Counted from the first letter of the stretch, positions 47,701 through 56,460 are shown. The stretch: DNA of 64,000 nt from Gammaproteobacteria bacterium (GCA_024280395.1 JAJRQG010000020.1:27956-91955), one strand, 5' to 3'. Translations and numbers: made by a program. The notes: generated by a model from the letters alone, not told the origin.

Positions 47701-47783
47701 GCAAAAGCACCTGCTGCCGCAAATAATATTGCAGTGCTGAGGATTAAACGTTTCTGATTAACCAATAATTTAACTAAATTCAT
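44754..47783 (-). CDS. RND-family efflux permease
   Basis: The 1009-residue protein has the RND plan: one helix, a large periplasmic loop, helices 2-7, a second large loop, and helices 8-12. Features include an N-terminal IEEVDQIRGIARAG loop, GMVIALGMLVDNAIVMVENIQYH in helix 4 (Asp of the proton relay) and GIVVNNAIVLLDLI in helix 10. Related to the heavy-drug HAE-type and unclassified RND permeases; the substrate cannot be inferred. It follows the adaptor gene by 2 nt. No outer-membrane TolC-type gene is present in the operon, so it must use one encoded elsewhere. Confidence 0.9.
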   Translation of the reverse strand: MNLVKLLVNQKRLILSTAILFAAAGAFAWFNMNRQEDPFFPYRNGFVLTQYPGASVEDIENLVLRPLEQEISQIEEVDQIRGIARAGFAQVTIKMKEYIYDTNTGWNHIREAIQRAQLKFPQGVSQPQLNDRIIDTPLVVYAITGSSDIMHMRWVAEDLKSKLLSVAELSKIRLYSQAEEEISIEPNNETLKQLGINAEYIVRQVINKTEVVPLQSLQSDSRQVILNAKSEFQSIQDIKNTLITLPDNSSLPLSTLAKVSYGAKHDASSVFWLDGQRAIGIGLFVPVNQMNVVVFGEKIRKIMDQYAKDYPRVEIKPLFFQPDRVKNRISELGQSLLMGMFLVSIVLTFFLGLRPGLVVASVIPLVTFTALAIYNFSGNVLHQMAISGMVIALGMLVDNAIVMVENIQYHIDHGMRKSEASIVAVRELSFSLFSATGTTLAAFIPMLMAKGNTGDFTGAIPVVIMLSIAISYIYSIFVTPSFSHLFLKASDHSKESKIMTMGEKFGKLATNNPVNVLLVAFGFIVVSMLLFGFVKKDFFPSTDRNQIVVDITFTEGTNLAHNSAMARELSLAILKQPHVRHAYAFSGNSGPNFYYNLIEKPRSPNLSRIDVELESSSNATALIKWIDEKVKPMYPNVEIIANRLGQGPPVTAPIEIKVFANDREILSKTIHQVQQVIEQTQGTRDVRNNLGIGLPSYQFDFNDEMLNHYQITRKQLSQSIGLATGGLIVGQYRRALDPINIVVRDERGINFPLEQLENIELQLQGKSIPLRELVDINLKWLPAAIHHYDSQRTASVFSETQEDTTYAKILQELRPRLKELNLANGVRIKVAGTSEESEKANKSLGGALPIGMILLLMFLLIEFNSFMKIGIILITIPLAFAGVPIGLLLTNTTFGFTAILGVLALIGIVVNNAIVLLDLIQKNLDKSIEFNQAIVEAVKRRARPILLTTITTVAGLFPLVITKSTLWPPLAWTIISGLLVSTFMSLLVVPALYRLMLRKKECLLSNSDC

Positions 47784-47785
47784 GA

Positions 47786-48868
47786 TTAATCCTTTAGTTG
47801 CCTATTTTGAAGGCGCATGCCACTAGAAATTTTACTTTGCCCTTTGATCACCACTTCACCTTTGATGGGTGTAGTAGTATTAAAAACGATATTGTCGACT
47901 TCAATATACAGTGGTTGAATGAGATTTTTTTGGGCAGTACCGTCTATAGAAGTAAATATATAAGGCCGATTGATGCCATCATCAACAATCACTTCTAACG
48001 GCAATTGATATACATCGGGGTATGTTTCTGGAATATGCAACAATATCTGTTGCCCAATAGCATTATCGATTGAAACATTCAACTTTAATATTACTTTCAT
48101 TAAGTGTGATTGTGAATCTGCAGTCTGTGCCAACTCAACAACAGACAGTTCTAGATCATGGTTTTGATAGGTAGCCTTAATAACATCACCCAATTTTAAT
48201 GATTTCCACAAATTATGGGTAATATTGACTTCAACTTCCAAATCATCCGTTTGATTGATGGTCAGGACTACTTGCCCTGATCCAATGAACTCGCCTTGTT
48301 GTTTTTTGATGGCCACAATTACACCATCAAATGGGGCTTTAATGATGGATTCAGATTGGTTAGCAATGGCCAAATCAATTTGTGCATTGATTGATTTTTG
48401 CTGAGCTACTAAATCTTTTAAATCCGTTTCCTTGTGTTCAAAAGCCGTCTTACTGGTTGAGTTATTTTTACGCAATTCTCTTAGATTGGCCACATCACGT
48501 TTAACTTGTACAATTTTGGCTTTTATAGATTCTAGTTGCGCAAGGTTGGACTCTAATGCTGGATCAATATTGGGATTGTACAAACTCATTAAAGCTAGAT
48601 CTTGTTCTACCTTTTCCCCAATTTTCACCATCACATGATCAACAGTACCTGATAATTGAAAAGCCAAATCTGCACGTTTGGTGGCCAAGATAACTGCGGG
48701 TATTTGGTGAATCCTAACAGCACTGTCTTTCGTGATTAAAGTGGTTTCAACTATGGTAGCAATGTCTCGTGATTCATCGCTGTCATTTTCTTGATTGCCT
48801 TTACAAGATACCAGTGCGATTATTAACACGCCAAAGAAAATAACAATGATTGTATTTACATTTTTCAT
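47786..48868 (-). CDS. RND periplasmic adaptor lipoprotein (MFP/HlyD family)
   Basis: The 360-residue protein has an N-terminal lipobox (ALVSC, Cys about 22), then a lipoyl-like strand ([24 protein letters not shown]), a coiled-coil hairpin (about 105-175, [16 protein letters not shown] to AQIDLAI given by its ends), a second lipoyl strand ([20 protein letters not shown]) and a beta-barrel. It links the RND permease to an outer-membrane channel. It overlaps the tetR stop by 4 nt. Confidence 0.9.
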   Translation of the reverse strand: MKNVNTIIVIFFGVLIIALVSCKGNQENDSDESRDIATIVETTLITKDSAVRIHQIPAVILATKRADLAFQLSGTVDHVMVKIGEKVEQDLALMSLYNPNIDPALESNLAQLESIKAKIVQVKRDVANLRELRKNNSTSKTAFEHKETDLKDLVAQQKSINAQIDLAIANQSESIIKAPFDGVIVAIKKQQGEFIGSGQVVLTINQTDDLEVEVNITHNLWKSLKLGDVIKATYQNHDLELSVVELAQTADSQSHLMKVILKLNVSIDNAIGQQILLHIPETYPDVYQLPLEVIVDDGINRPYIFTSIDGTAQKNLIQPLYIEVDNIVFNTTTPIKGEVVIKGQSKISSGMRLQNRQLKD

Positions 48869-49440
48869 GCTTTAACTCCATTAATAATAAAACCAATGAA
48901 ATCATCCACAAATGTAGATTCATCTGAATACAGATCATCTGACCATTGGCTAAAATGTGATTTGGCATTCATATAAGCATTGATTGCTGATATAAATGAA
49001 ACGATTAAATTGACCGGTTTAAAATCATTTCGAAAAATCCCCGCATCTTGTGCCTGCTTGATTAATTTTGAACCTTGTTCAATTAACGGCTTGTCAAATT
49101 TTCCACAACTGGTATCGCCATACAAGTGACTCCATGCATACATGCGCAAAATATCGGGATTGTTTTTTAGAAATTCAAAATACTTTCGTATAGACTCAGT
49201 AATTAATTCAACCGGACTTTGTGCCTGCTCAAACAAATCCAACTGTTGTTCTGCAAACGCTGAAAATACCGTTTCTTTTACTTCTTCCCACAGTTCTTGC
49301 TTGCTGTCAAAATGGTGAAAAATTAGACTTTTTGCCACATCCGATTGTTTTGCGATTTGCGCTATAGAGACATGGCTGAATCCTTTTTCTGAGAACAATT
49401 CAAAAGCTGTTTTTAATATTTTTTCTTTATTCGATAACAT
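48865..49440 (-). CDS. TetR/AcrR family transcriptional regulator
   Basis: The 191-residue protein has the TetR N-terminal HTH (about 10-55): [20 protein letters not shown] followed by [15 protein letters not shown]. The helical ligand-binding domain follows. It lies between the hemolysin III gene (1-nt gap) and the adaptor gene (4-nt overlap), and a TGACCG-type palindrome overlaps the promoter of this operon at 50134-50147. It very probably represses its own operon. The inducer is unknown. Confidence 0.9.
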   Translation of the reverse strand: MLSNKEKILKTAFELFSEKGFSHVSIAQIAKQSDVAKSLIFHHFDSKQELWEEVKETVFSAFAEQQLDLFEQAQSPVELITESIRKYFEFLKNNPDILRMYAWSHLYGDTSCGKFDKPLIEQGSKLIKQAQDAGIFRNDFKPVNLIVSFISAINAYMNAKSHFSQWSDDLYSDESTFVDDFIGFIINGVKA

Positions 49441-49441
49441 G

Positions 49442-50095
49442 CTAAACCTCTAAGACATAAAAATAAACAGATACAAAATGACAAAAACTGCCCATCAAAA
49501 CGAACATATGGAAAATGGCATGGTTAAGTTTGATTTTTGGAATCGCATAAATAATGGCTCCAACTGTATATGAAACTCCACCGGCAATCAGCCAATAAAG
49601 CCCCTCACTGGATAAATTTTCTACCAATGGATCAAGTACAAATATCACAATCCAACCCATCAACACATATGCCAAAGTAGACAACAAATTAAATCGACCT
49701 GTAAAAAACAACTTCAGCACTATGCCTATCAATGCAATTCCCCAAGAAAGGCCAAATAGGATCCAGCCTACTTCACCGTTTAATGTCACCAACGCATAAG
49801 GTGTATAAGATCCAGCAATCAACACATAGATTGCCGCATGGTCAAATATCTTTAAATGTTTTCTAACTTTTTGATCTTTTGCTCTATGATAAAATGTTGA
49901 AGCGGCATAAAGTATAACCAAACTTGAACCATATATACTAAAACTGACAATGTGCCATACATCTCCATGTAGCGATGATTTTATCACCAAAAGCACCAAA
50001 GCAAAGACACTCAGAATCAATCCAAAAGCATGGGAACCAATATTTATGGCTTCTTCCAAAGGCGAATAATATTTAACAGGTTTATCCTTATGCAT
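49442..50095 (-). CDS. Hemolysin III family membrane protein (PAQR/TrhA-like)
   Basis: The 217-residue protein has seven hydrophobic helices and the family His/Asp pattern: [25 protein letters not shown] and the late [16 protein letters not shown], which together bind a zinc ion in PAQR relatives. E. coli TrhA (YqfA) is the closest kind of protein. The role is linked to membrane fluidity or lipid homeostasis; hemolysis itself is not implied. It is the first gene of the unit with tetR and the RND pump, an unusual pairing that may link membrane state and efflux. Confidence 0.85.
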   Translation of the reverse strand: MHKDKPVKYYSPLEEAINIGSHAFGLILSVFALVLLVIKSSLHGDVWHIVSFSIYGSSLVILYAASTFYHRAKDQKVRKHLKIFDHAAIYVLIAGSYTPYALVTLNGEVGWILFGLSWGIALIGIVLKLFFTGRFNLLSTLAYVLMGWIVIFVLDPLVENLSSEGLYWLIAGGVSYTVGAIIYAIPKIKLNHAIFHMFVLMGSFCHFVSVYFYVLEV

Positions 50096-50120
50096 ATATT
50101 TTTCACTTAATAAAAATTCA

Positions 50121-50148
50121 ATTATACACTGACTGACCGCTCGGTCAA
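50121..50148 (-). promoter_or_regulatory. Strong sigma-70 promoter of the hemolysin III-tetR-RND operon
   Basis: On the minus strand TTGACC (50148-50143) is followed, 16 nt later, by a perfect TATAAT (50126-50121). The distance to the first start codon (50095) is 25 nt, so the leader is short. The palindromic operator sits on the -35 and spacer. Confidence 0.8.
50134..50147. promoter_or_regulatory. TetR-type operator palindrome
   Basis: TGACCG (50134-50139), CT, CGGTCA (50142-50147) form a perfect inverted repeat overlapping the -35 box and the start of the spacer. This is the expected location for a repressor of the TetR family, encoded two genes downstream. Confidence 0.75.
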
Positions 50149-50457
50149 TATTTAATTAGAATTTTTAAACACATTAATGCCCATTGATAATTACCTTACA
50201 ATGGCTAAAACAATAGGTTTTTAAAGAAAAAAGCATTATTTTACATTATTGATTGCAATCTTTTAGTGTAGTTGAGTTAAAATGCACTCGCTGGTAAAAC
50301 AACAGCTAATATTTATGTTTACGCAATTATGATGTTCCAATAGTTACATTCTATTTTTAAGTTTTTCGTAAGTAATTCCTGCACAAGTTTCAGCACCACA
50401 ACAACCGAGTGAGTTTTTTGCTTGGTTAAAATTTAAAATTTAGATTGGAGATATTCA
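50149..50457 (+). other. Cold-shock gene leader and regulatory gap
   Basis: About 310 bp between the hlyIII/RND promoter and the cold-shock gene hold no ORF. The sequence is AT-rich with a possible long leader before the csp start, as seen in cspA-type genes where the 5' UTR acts as a cold thermosensor. The ribosome-binding site TTGGAG precedes the ATG. I cannot fix the transcription start or a fold by eye. Confidence 0.4.
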
Positions 50458-50664
50458 ATGAGTAAGACTACTGGAAAAGTAAAATGGTTTGATGAGAAGA
50501 AAGGTTTCGGTTTTATCGAACGTGAAGGCGGAAGCGATGTATTTGTACATTTCAAAGCCATAGCTAGCGATGGATTCAAAACTTTGTCTGACGGGCAAGC
50601 TGTTGAATTTGACGTAGAAGATGGCCAGAAAGGTCCTCAAGCGGCAAACGTAACTGTTATGTAA
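50458..50664 (+). CDS. CspA-family cold-shock protein
   Basis: The 68-residue single cold-shock domain has both RNA-binding motifs: GFGFIE (RNP1-like KGFGFI) and DVFVHF (RNP2-like). Such proteins bind single-stranded RNA/DNA and act as RNA chaperones. The start ATG follows TTGGAGATATTCA. It stands alone with its own terminator. Which csp paralogue it is cannot be said. Confidence 0.93.
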   Translation: MSKTTGKVKWFDEKKGFGFIEREGGSDVFVHFKAIASDGFKTLSDGQAVEFDVEDGQKGPQAANVTVM

Positions 50665-50684
50665 CTTAACCGTTAAACAGATTC

Positions 50685-50716
50685 AAAAAAAGGATGACCT
50701 AGGTTGTCCTTTTTTT
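50685..50716 (+). terminator. Rho-independent terminator of the cold-shock gene
   Basis: A 15-bp stem (50685-50699 with 50702-50716), with two G-U pairs and a 2-nt centre, ends in a run of eight T. It lies 21 nt after the csp stop codon. Confidence 0.85.
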
Positions 50717-50773
50717 TGGACTAAATAAGTGGTAATATAGTTATACCACAATAAAAAAATCAATAAGTTAAGC

Positions 50774-51940
50774 ATGAAAATATTCAAATCCGTATTGCCC
50801 TTGCTGATTATTTCGATCTTTACACTGTATGCAAGGCAATATTATCTACAGCTCCCAGACTCAATCATGAATGCCTTGCAGTATTTACCTGTTTTATTAA
50901 TCGTGTTTGTTTCAGCAGTATCTTTACACTTCAACCAAAGACGAATATTTTTATACTTAATTATTCTCTCAATCCTATATTTCATTTTAAAATACCAAGT
51001 TTTAGATAACTCTCTTAGTTACAACCTCTTTGCGACATTAACACCAGCGGTATTATTTCTAACGATGTATGTTAAGCAACAAGGTGTCTTTACCATTCGG
51101 GCATTGCCTCTTTATTTATTGTTTGTGTTTACCTTTCTATTTTCTCTGTGGACAATTCGAGAAGTACCAACTTGGGCCATCTATTATTTATCAAATCAAT
51201 GGTTACCTATTCAATATTTTGACTGGACACAGATTTCACAAACCAGCCTAGCAGTGTTAGTTTCAGTTTTTATCGGCATCATTGCTTTATTGTCCATCCG
51301 ACAAGACCATTTAACCGCTACAGGATTTGGGGTCTTTTTCATTGTTTTAATTGGTTTACAATACCTTCCCAACGACCAGGATTTAATTCTCCTAACCATC
51401 TCGGGCCTTTTATTGTGTTTAGTTAACGTATTACAAGAATCTTGGCGAATGGCGTATTTAGATGAATTAACCCAATTACCCGGTCGAAGAGCAATGCGAG
51501 AAAAATTACAAAGTTTGGTTGGACTCTATACCTTGGTCATGGTTGATATTGATTTCTTTAAAAAATTCAATGACAACTATGGCCACGAAACTGGAGACGA
51601 TGCATTGCGAATGATTGCAGCGAAATTACAAAAAGTAACTGGCGGTGGATTGGTATACAGATACGGTGGTGAAGAATTCACTATAGTCTTTACAAACAAA
51701 AGTGTTGATCAAGTCAAAAATTATTTAGAAACACTCAGAGCAGACATCGCTAGTTCGCCATTTGTTGTCAACCGCAGGACCAGAAATGGCAAAAGGTTGA
51801 AAGATAAATCTGTTGAGATCACGGTATCTATAGGTACCGCCGATTCAATAGGCATCAGTACTGCCGAAGAAACACTTAAAAAGGCCGATAAAGCTTTATA
51901 CAGAGCCAAGAAAAAAGGCCGAAACTGTATTATGGATTAA
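50774..51940 (+). CDS. Membrane-bound GGDEF diguanylate cyclase
   Basis: The 388-residue protein has about seven to eight hydrophobic helices in the first 220 residues and a C-terminal GGDEF domain with DELTQLPGRRAM at its entry, the metal Asp in VMVDIDFFKKFND, and the active-site motif GGEEF (RYGGEEFTIVF). It should make cyclic di-GMP. I see no clear RXXD inhibitory site upstream of GGEEF. The N-terminal helices may sense a membrane or small-molecule signal. A terminator hairpin follows. Confidence 0.92.
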   Translation: MKIFKSVLPLLIISIFTLYARQYYLQLPDSIMNALQYLPVLLIVFVSAVSLHFNQRRIFLYLIILSILYFILKYQVLDNSLSYNLFATLTPAVLFLTMYVKQQGVFTIRALPLYLLFVFTFLFSLWTIREVPTWAIYYLSNQWLPIQYFDWTQISQTSLAVLVSVFIGIIALLSIRQDHLTATGFGVFFIVLIGLQYLPNDQDLILLTISGLLLCLVNVLQESWRMAYLDELTQLPGRRAMREKLQSLVGLYTLVMVDIDFFKKFNDNYGHETGDDALRMIAAKLQKVTGGGLVYRYGGEEFTIVFTNKSVDQVKNYLETLRADIASSPFVVNRRTRNGKRLKDKSVEITVSIGTADSIGISTAEETLKKADKALYRAKKKGRNCIMD

Positions 51941-51966
51941 TCTTTTAAAGGTTATATTTGTATTTG

Positions 51967-51988
51967 CATGAAAGAAAAAACTTTCGTG
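51967..51988 (+). terminator. Terminator after the diguanylate cyclase gene
   Basis: An 8-bp stem, CATGAAAG (51967-51974) with CTTTCGTG (51981-51988), one G-T pair, has a 6-nt A loop and is followed by ATTTTTATT. Confidence 0.6.
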
Positions 51989-52175
51989 ATTTTTATTCGC
52001 AACATCTATAATTATAACCTTCTTCTATGATTTTTAATCTGAAAAAATACTGGAAATGATAATACATATAGACGCGTTTGTTACAATATATGGATGCCTG
52101 GAATCAAAATATTTCCATAATATATTTTGTGCAATAAAACCTGTGTATTTTCTCAGATTAGTGGATAATACGTAT

Positions 52176-53207
52176 ATGAATCCAAATTTCAATCAACTCT
52201 TTCCAACTCTTAACGAGATTACTGCTAGTGGACAGATTCGTTCAACGCCCAGAGATTTCGAAGTCACTGAGTTGAATGATATTGAACTTTCTGGCGACGG
52301 TGAGCATTTGTGGTTGTATATTAAAAAGATAGGATGCAATACCAATTGGGTAGCCAAACAATTGTCTAATGTATGTCAAGTTCCTCAAAGACAAGTGGGA
52401 TATGCTGGATTGAAAGACAGACATGCAGTGACTCAGCAGTGGTTTAGTGTACAACTGCCTAAAATATCAGATGTTGGAAGAATTGAATCCGCACTTCCAA
52501 ACGAAGTGACTATTGTGCAATCAAGTCGCCACAATAGAAAAATAAAAACAGGCCAATTGGATGTCAATCAATTTGAAATAATGATTCGAAATATTGATGG
52601 TGACAAACAACAAATTGAACAAAATATCATTAACATTATTACTAATGGCGTGCCCAATTACTTTGGAGAACAACGGTTTGGGCATGATATGGGCAACATT
52701 CAAAAGTGTCAGGATTGGTTTTCTGGCACTTATAAAGTTAAATCAAGAAACGTTAAAAGTCTTTTAATATCAACTGCCCGCAGTCATATCTTTAATTTAA
52801 TTCTGGCTCAAAGAATAAAGGGTGATATTTGGGATAAGCCCATATCAGGCGATATATTGCAATTAAATAAGAGTCACTCATGGTTCCCTGCCAGTGATGC
52901 CACAGCAGATGAAATTGACAAGCGTTTAAATGAATTTGATATTCATCTTACCGCAGCCATGTGGGGAGAAGATGCTGTACAAAGCATGGATGGTTGTGCC
53001 AATCTTGAAAATGCCATTGCTGAACAATTTCCCGTCTATCAACAAGGATTTGAAAAATTCAGACTCAAACAAGATCGTAGATCCATGCGAATTTGCCCAA
53101 TTGATTTTTCTTATGAATGGCTTGATGATGATCTAAAGTTAAAGTTTAAGCTACTCCCAGGGGCTTATGCTACAGGTATAGTAAGTGAATTAATTAAGAT
53201 TAGTTAA
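52176..53207 (+). CDS. truD: TruD, tRNA pseudouridine(13) synthase
   Basis: ATG at 52176 (MNPNFNQLFPTLNE) is chosen over the in-frame ATG at 52056: the 40 extra residues are not family-like and 343 residues matches TruD (E. coli 349). The catalytic Asp lies in GYAGLKDRHAVTQQW, with the family FRVTE-like RDFEVTEL near the N terminus and NYFGEQRFGHDMGNI later. It isomerises uridine 13 of some tRNAs. In many gammaproteobacteria truD sits near ispF and surE, which are absent here. Confidence 0.92.
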   Translation: MNPNFNQLFPTLNEITASGQIRSTPRDFEVTELNDIELSGDGEHLWLYIKKIGCNTNWVAKQLSNVCQVPQRQVGYAGLKDRHAVTQQWFSVQLPKISDVGRIESALPNEVTIVQSSRHNRKIKTGQLDVNQFEIMIRNIDGDKQQIEQNIINIITNGVPNYFGEQRFGHDMGNIQKCQDWFSGTYKVKSRNVKSLLISTARSHIFNLILAQRIKGDIWDKPISGDILQLNKSHSWFPASDATADEIDKRLNEFDIHLTAAMWGEDAVQSMDGCANLENAIAEQFPVYQQGFEKFRLKQDRRSMRICPIDFSYEWLDDDLKLKFKLLPGAYATGIVSELIKIS

Positions 53208-53229
53208 CCAATTAATATCTACATAAAAA

Positions 53230-53254
53230 AACCTGACATTAATACCATCAGGTT
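53230..53254. terminator. Shared terminator between truD and the convergent gene
   Basis: AACCTGA (53230-53236) pairs with TCAGGTT (53248-53254) around an 11-nt loop. A runs precede it and CTTTTA follows, so it can serve both converging transcripts. Confidence 0.65.
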
Positions 53255-53277
53255 CTTTTAACAACTTAATTTCAGGC

Positions 53278-54033
53278 TTAGTTAGATAAGCGCATACGTA
53301 GAGTTACAAATAACATTCCTGCAAACAATAATAATAAACCCAATAAACTTAAAGATGGAATAGTTGTAGGAATAATACTTCCATGCACGGCCATAATAAT
53401 ATGCATACCAGGAGAACCAAGTGTACTGATATCAGTTGGTTCAACAGCACCACAAGTAGCCGATAATATAAAGCTAGGAGCAGATTGTCCATTTGCATTA
53501 GAGCCTATGAAATAGGTTGTACCGTTTAGTGTATCATTGGCAACAATTTCAACAACCAAATCATCTGTCAGACCATTAAGTGTACCTGTAATGACAGCAC
53601 TTTGCACTGTGGCCACTCCATCTGCAACACTAATTGTAGTCGTACCAATCAACGTCAAATTGGCCAATTCTAAAAGACTGGCATTATTGATAGAATACAA
53701 ATTAACTATTAAATCCTGTACCCCACCAATACCTGTAGAAGTTTCAGTGGCAAAATCAACGCCTAATACGTTGAAATTAGAGTTGATGCCATGGTCAACA
53801 TCTAAATCGAATCGTCTATAGTAACTGTCGTTATCTGCAGGACAAGCCACAGAGTTTTGTGCAATAATTGTAGCCAAGTCAGTACTTTGTGTGATTAAAG
53901 TGCCACCCAATACACTACTAATATTCAAACCAGAGTTTACATCGCCAAAAGAAATTCCTGATGTTGTGAAATTTTGAGCATTAATTGTCAAACTAAAAAA
54001 AATTACTAAAGAACCTATGAATTTATGAAACAT
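53278..54033 (-). CDS. Secreted protein with IPTL-CTERM-like sorting signal
   Basis: The 251-residue protein has a signal peptide (about 1-19) and a beta-rich middle with DNDSYYRRFDLDVDHGI and LNGTTYFIGSNANGQ. The C terminus reads IPSLSLLGLLLLFAGMLFVTLRMRL, here given by its parts: a Pro-Ser-Leu-Ser motif, a hydrophobic helix and an Arg-rich end. This tripartite tail is the IPTL-CTERM type processed by an exosortase-like system. The function of the body is unknown. Confidence 0.75.
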   Translation of the reverse strand: MFHKFIGSLVIFFSLTINAQNFTTSGISFGDVNSGLNISSVLGGTLITQSTDLATIIAQNSVACPADNDSYYRRFDLDVDHGINSNFNVLGVDFATETSTGIGGVQDLIVNLYSINNASLLELANLTLIGTTTISVADGVATVQSAVITGTLNGLTDDLVVEIVANDTLNGTTYFIGSNANGQSAPSFILSATCGAVEPTDISTLGSPGMHIIMAVHGSIIPTTIPSLSLLGLLLLFAGMLFVTLRMRLSN

Positions 54034-54160
54034 TATTTCTACCCCTACAATAGATAATATAAAACATTAGAATATACAGGAAAAAACAAATGATTAAAAG
54101 AAACAATTAGAAATTTAAAATACATTGTTGTAAACGTTAGATTCATAAAAAACATATAAA

Positions 54161-55120
54161 CTACCAATAATGATTAATGGATAGACCTATGAACTTTAAA
54201 TCATCATAAATAAACTGGCCGTAGGGTGATTTTCCATCATAGAATTCAAACATAAATTGCAATGGTTGATCTAGAAAACCATAAAATTCAACCCCGGCCT
54301 TGATACTGGTATTGATTGTCCAGTCGGTTTCACCCCAAGCTTTAAAACCTACACCAAATAGTGGCGTAAACCATTGACGTTTTTTTCCGTGGTATTGAAA
54401 ACCTGTTTGTATTTTAAACTTATCCAGTCCACCAGGTTCAGCTCTAACAATAAAACTACCACCAGCATAAACGCCCCACTGATTAAACTTTCTAAAACCC
54501 AATAAATCCAATGTTTCATAAGACAGATTAACCCTATTATCTAAATAAAAGGGATTATCAATCAAGAATTCATCGCCCAAATGATAACTCTGATGTGCAT
54601 ATTTTAGACGCAAACTGCCTTGTCTAAAGTTTTTAACTAACTCTCCTCCCACTACAAAATCGGTATTGATTAATGCGCCACCACGGTTATTCCGAGTATC
54701 TAACTGACTGACATCAAATTGTGATTTAATCATCCCTATTACATTGAAATCTACCGATTGATTTATGCGAGGAATGTCAATGGTCTTAAGCTTGGCACGA
54801 GTTCCAATGCCCAACAACACTACATCGATGTCGTGATTTAAAAAATCCATGCTGCCAAAAGCTCCAAACAAACGTGGCTCTTCTAGATCAGCCAATAATA
54901 CTGGCATATTTAACAAAGATAGTTCTGACTGATTATCGTCACTGCTGCTAGTACCGGTTAAACCTTGATACTTTCCAATATTGTCATAACAGGCCAAACG
55001 TATTTGACTGTCTTGTAGCAGTCTACAATCGCTCAATGAATGTTGTATATTTTTATTTTGTGTGTGGCCAATACTACTGAGAAGCAATAAACCGAACAAA
55101 TGAATGATGACTAATTTCAT
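54161..55120 (-). CDS. Outer-membrane beta-barrel protein, possibly DUF1207-like
   Basis: The 319-residue protein has a signal peptide (about 1-20), then DCRLLQDSQIRLACYDNIGK, a short motif common near the N terminus of some outer-membrane and secretion proteins. The rest is rich in alternating beta-strands and aromatic residues, and it ends with LSINHYW, the aromatic terminal strand expected for BAM-dependent barrels. The LADLEEPRLFGAFG segment resembles DUF1207 proteins, but I am not sure. No enzymatic motif is visible. Confidence 0.6.
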   Translation of the reverse strand: MKLVIIHLFGLLLLSSIGHTQNKNIQHSLSDCRLLQDSQIRLACYDNIGKYQGLTGTSSSDDNQSELSLLNMPVLLADLEEPRLFGAFGSMDFLNHDIDVVLLGIGTRAKLKTIDIPRINQSVDFNVIGMIKSQFDVSQLDTRNNRGGALINTDFVVGGELVKNFRQGSLRLKYAHQSYHLGDEFLIDNPFYLDNRVNLSYETLDLLGFRKFNQWGVYAGGSFIVRAEPGGLDKFKIQTGFQYHGKKRQWFTPLFGVGFKAWGETDWTINTSIKAGVEFYGFLDQPLQFMFEFYDGKSPYGQFIYDDLKFIGLSINHYW

Positions 55121-55194
55121 GGGACTCCCAAAAAGTTTACCCTAAAAGTATGTAATTAAGACAGATAAACCAAAATGATTCTTTCAACTGATTT

Positions 55195-55563
55195 TCATTT
55201 TACCTGTTGCATCAACTCAGTGCGATTATTCCAGTAATCAAAGAATGAAAAACGCATGAATTCTCCAACATTTTGCTGTTCTATGACTTGGATATTTTCT
55301 GAAATTAGGTAAGATTTAATTTCATCCAACGATTCTACTTCAAATGCAGGATGGCGCTTTGAAGTACTTTGCATGTCTTCAGTACCAATATGAATCTGTA
55401 CATCTGCAATTTCCACCCAAAAACCACCAGCTGCTTTCATTCGTTCGGGTTTTTCAACTTCATTCAATCCCAGAATTCCACAATAAAACGCACGCCCTTT
55501 GTCTTCTTCACCATGAGGAATACAGATTTGTATGTGGTTAAGTCTTTTGAATTGAATTTTCAT
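55195..55563 (-). CDS. VOC-superfamily (glyoxalase/dioxygenase fold) protein
   Basis: The 122-residue single VOC module starts NHIQICIPHGEEDKGRAFYC, with GFWVEIADVQIHIG in the middle and NRTELM near the end. The His near the N terminus, the His in VQIHIG and the Glu in TEL are placed as metal ligands of the fold. The substrate is unknown; relatives include glyoxalase I and fosfomycin-resistance-like proteins. It overlaps the ABM gene by 4 nt. Confidence 0.85.
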   Translation of the reverse strand: MKIQFKRLNHIQICIPHGEEDKGRAFYCGILGLNEVEKPERMKAAGGFWVEIADVQIHIGTEDMQSTSKRHPAFEVESLDEIKSYLISENIQVIEQQNVGEFMRFSFFDYWNNRTELMQQVK

Positions 55564-55883
55564 AAAGTTTCATCAGCAAAGACTTCATAATGAACGACTT
55601 TATCTTCAAACTCCAATAAAAACTGTTTGTCTTTGGCATAATATTTGGGTGTTTCATAATCTTCACCGGCAAAATTCTTAATCACTTCCAAATTTTCCCA
55701 ATAAGTAATCAAAGTAAAATGCGCAATATCGCCTTCATCGTGTTGTAAAAAAGACAACTTCACAAAACCATCGGTACTTTTGTAATCAGGCACAGCCTTA
55801 TCTTTCATAAACTGTGTGTATTCTTCTTTGTCAGACAATTTGGTTGTGCCATGCCATATTCTTGCTATCATATTGGTATTCAC
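55560..55883 (-). CDS. Antibiotic biosynthesis monooxygenase-fold (ABM) protein
   Basis: The 107-residue protein has a dimeric alpha/beta-barrel-like fold: MIARIWHGTTKL at the start, PGF-like DGFVKLSFL in the middle and FTLITYWENLEVIKNFAGED near the end, typical of ABM-domain proteins. Members include small quinone or heme-degrading monooxygenases and many without known activity. It is translationally coupled to the VOC gene (4-nt overlap), so the two may act on one compound. Confidence 0.82.
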   Translation of the reverse strand: MNTNMIARIWHGTTKLSDKEEYTQFMKDKAVPDYKSTDGFVKLSFLQHDEGDIAHFTLITYWENLEVIKNFAGEDYETPKYYAKDKQFLLEFEDKVVHYEVFADETL

Positions 55884-55920
55884 TATTAATTTCAGATATT
55901 AAATCATAAAATTAAAAAGA

Positions 55921-55996
55921 AGTAACGCGAAGAGCGCAAAGTAGGTGCAAAGTTCGCAAAGGTGAAATGTATTGTTGTAGGGTGGGCTTGCCCACC
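55921..55996. repeat. Composite REP-like repeat
   Basis: A stretch of CGCAAAG-type units (about 55927-55962) is followed by the palindrome GGTGGGC-TT-GCCCACC (55981-55996) with TTGTAG before it. Both kinds of motif are common dispersed intergenic repeats in many bacterial genomes. They lie between the ABM gene and the hypothetical gene below, outside any ORF. Confidence 0.55.
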
Positions 55997-56058
55997 GCAA
56001 TTTAATACTCCTTTGTATATCGAAGCAACTTAAACACGAATGAATTTTGCTCATCTTA

Positions 56059-56460
56059 CTACTTATCAACTTCAAAAATTAAATCTAAAACCTTCTCCCC
56101 TAAATCCGTTGGAGAAATTTCATAAGAGATGGTTTTATCATTTGGATCTCTATATTGTTTCCAGCTAATTGATTTCGAAATATGCATATTAATTTCATTT
56201 AGAGTCATGGTGGAAGTATCGTTAACTTCGTAAGTATAATTTATTGTATTTTTTGGTGTAAGTTTACAAAGGGCAACAAGTCCTTTATCAATTAAACTCT
56301 TAAGAACATCCTTCGTTATTTGTAATTGTTCACCTTCAGTTAATTCAGGATGATAAGAACGTACTTCCATTAACGTCAAGCTCAGTGGAATACCAGAATC
56401 TGATAATTCAGCAAACAATCTTCTTTCATCATTAGTAAGTACAAACTGTTCTAAATTCAC
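56059..56460 (-). CDS. Hypothetical protein, about 133 residues, possibly winged-helix
   Basis: GTG at 56460 (MNLEQFVLTNDERR) is preferred over ATG at 56511, because the latter abuts the long inverted repeat and adds 17 non-family residues. The product is soluble, with a helix-strand pattern (TKDVLKSLIDKGLVALCKL) resembling a winged-helix domain followed by a beta-rich end. No family is recognised and no signal peptide is present. It may be a small regulator, but this is weak. Confidence 0.5.
   Translation of the reverse strand: MNLEQFVLTNDERRLFAELSDSGIPLSLTLMEVRSYHPELTEGEQLQITKDVLKSLIDKGLVALCKLTPKNTINYTYEVNDTSTMTLNEINMHISKSISWKQYRDPNDKTISYEISPTDLGEKVLDLIFEVDK

Noticed and set aside
52056..52175. 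Longer start for TruD
   Set aside because: The 40 extra residues do not resemble TruD; ATG 52176 gives the normal length.
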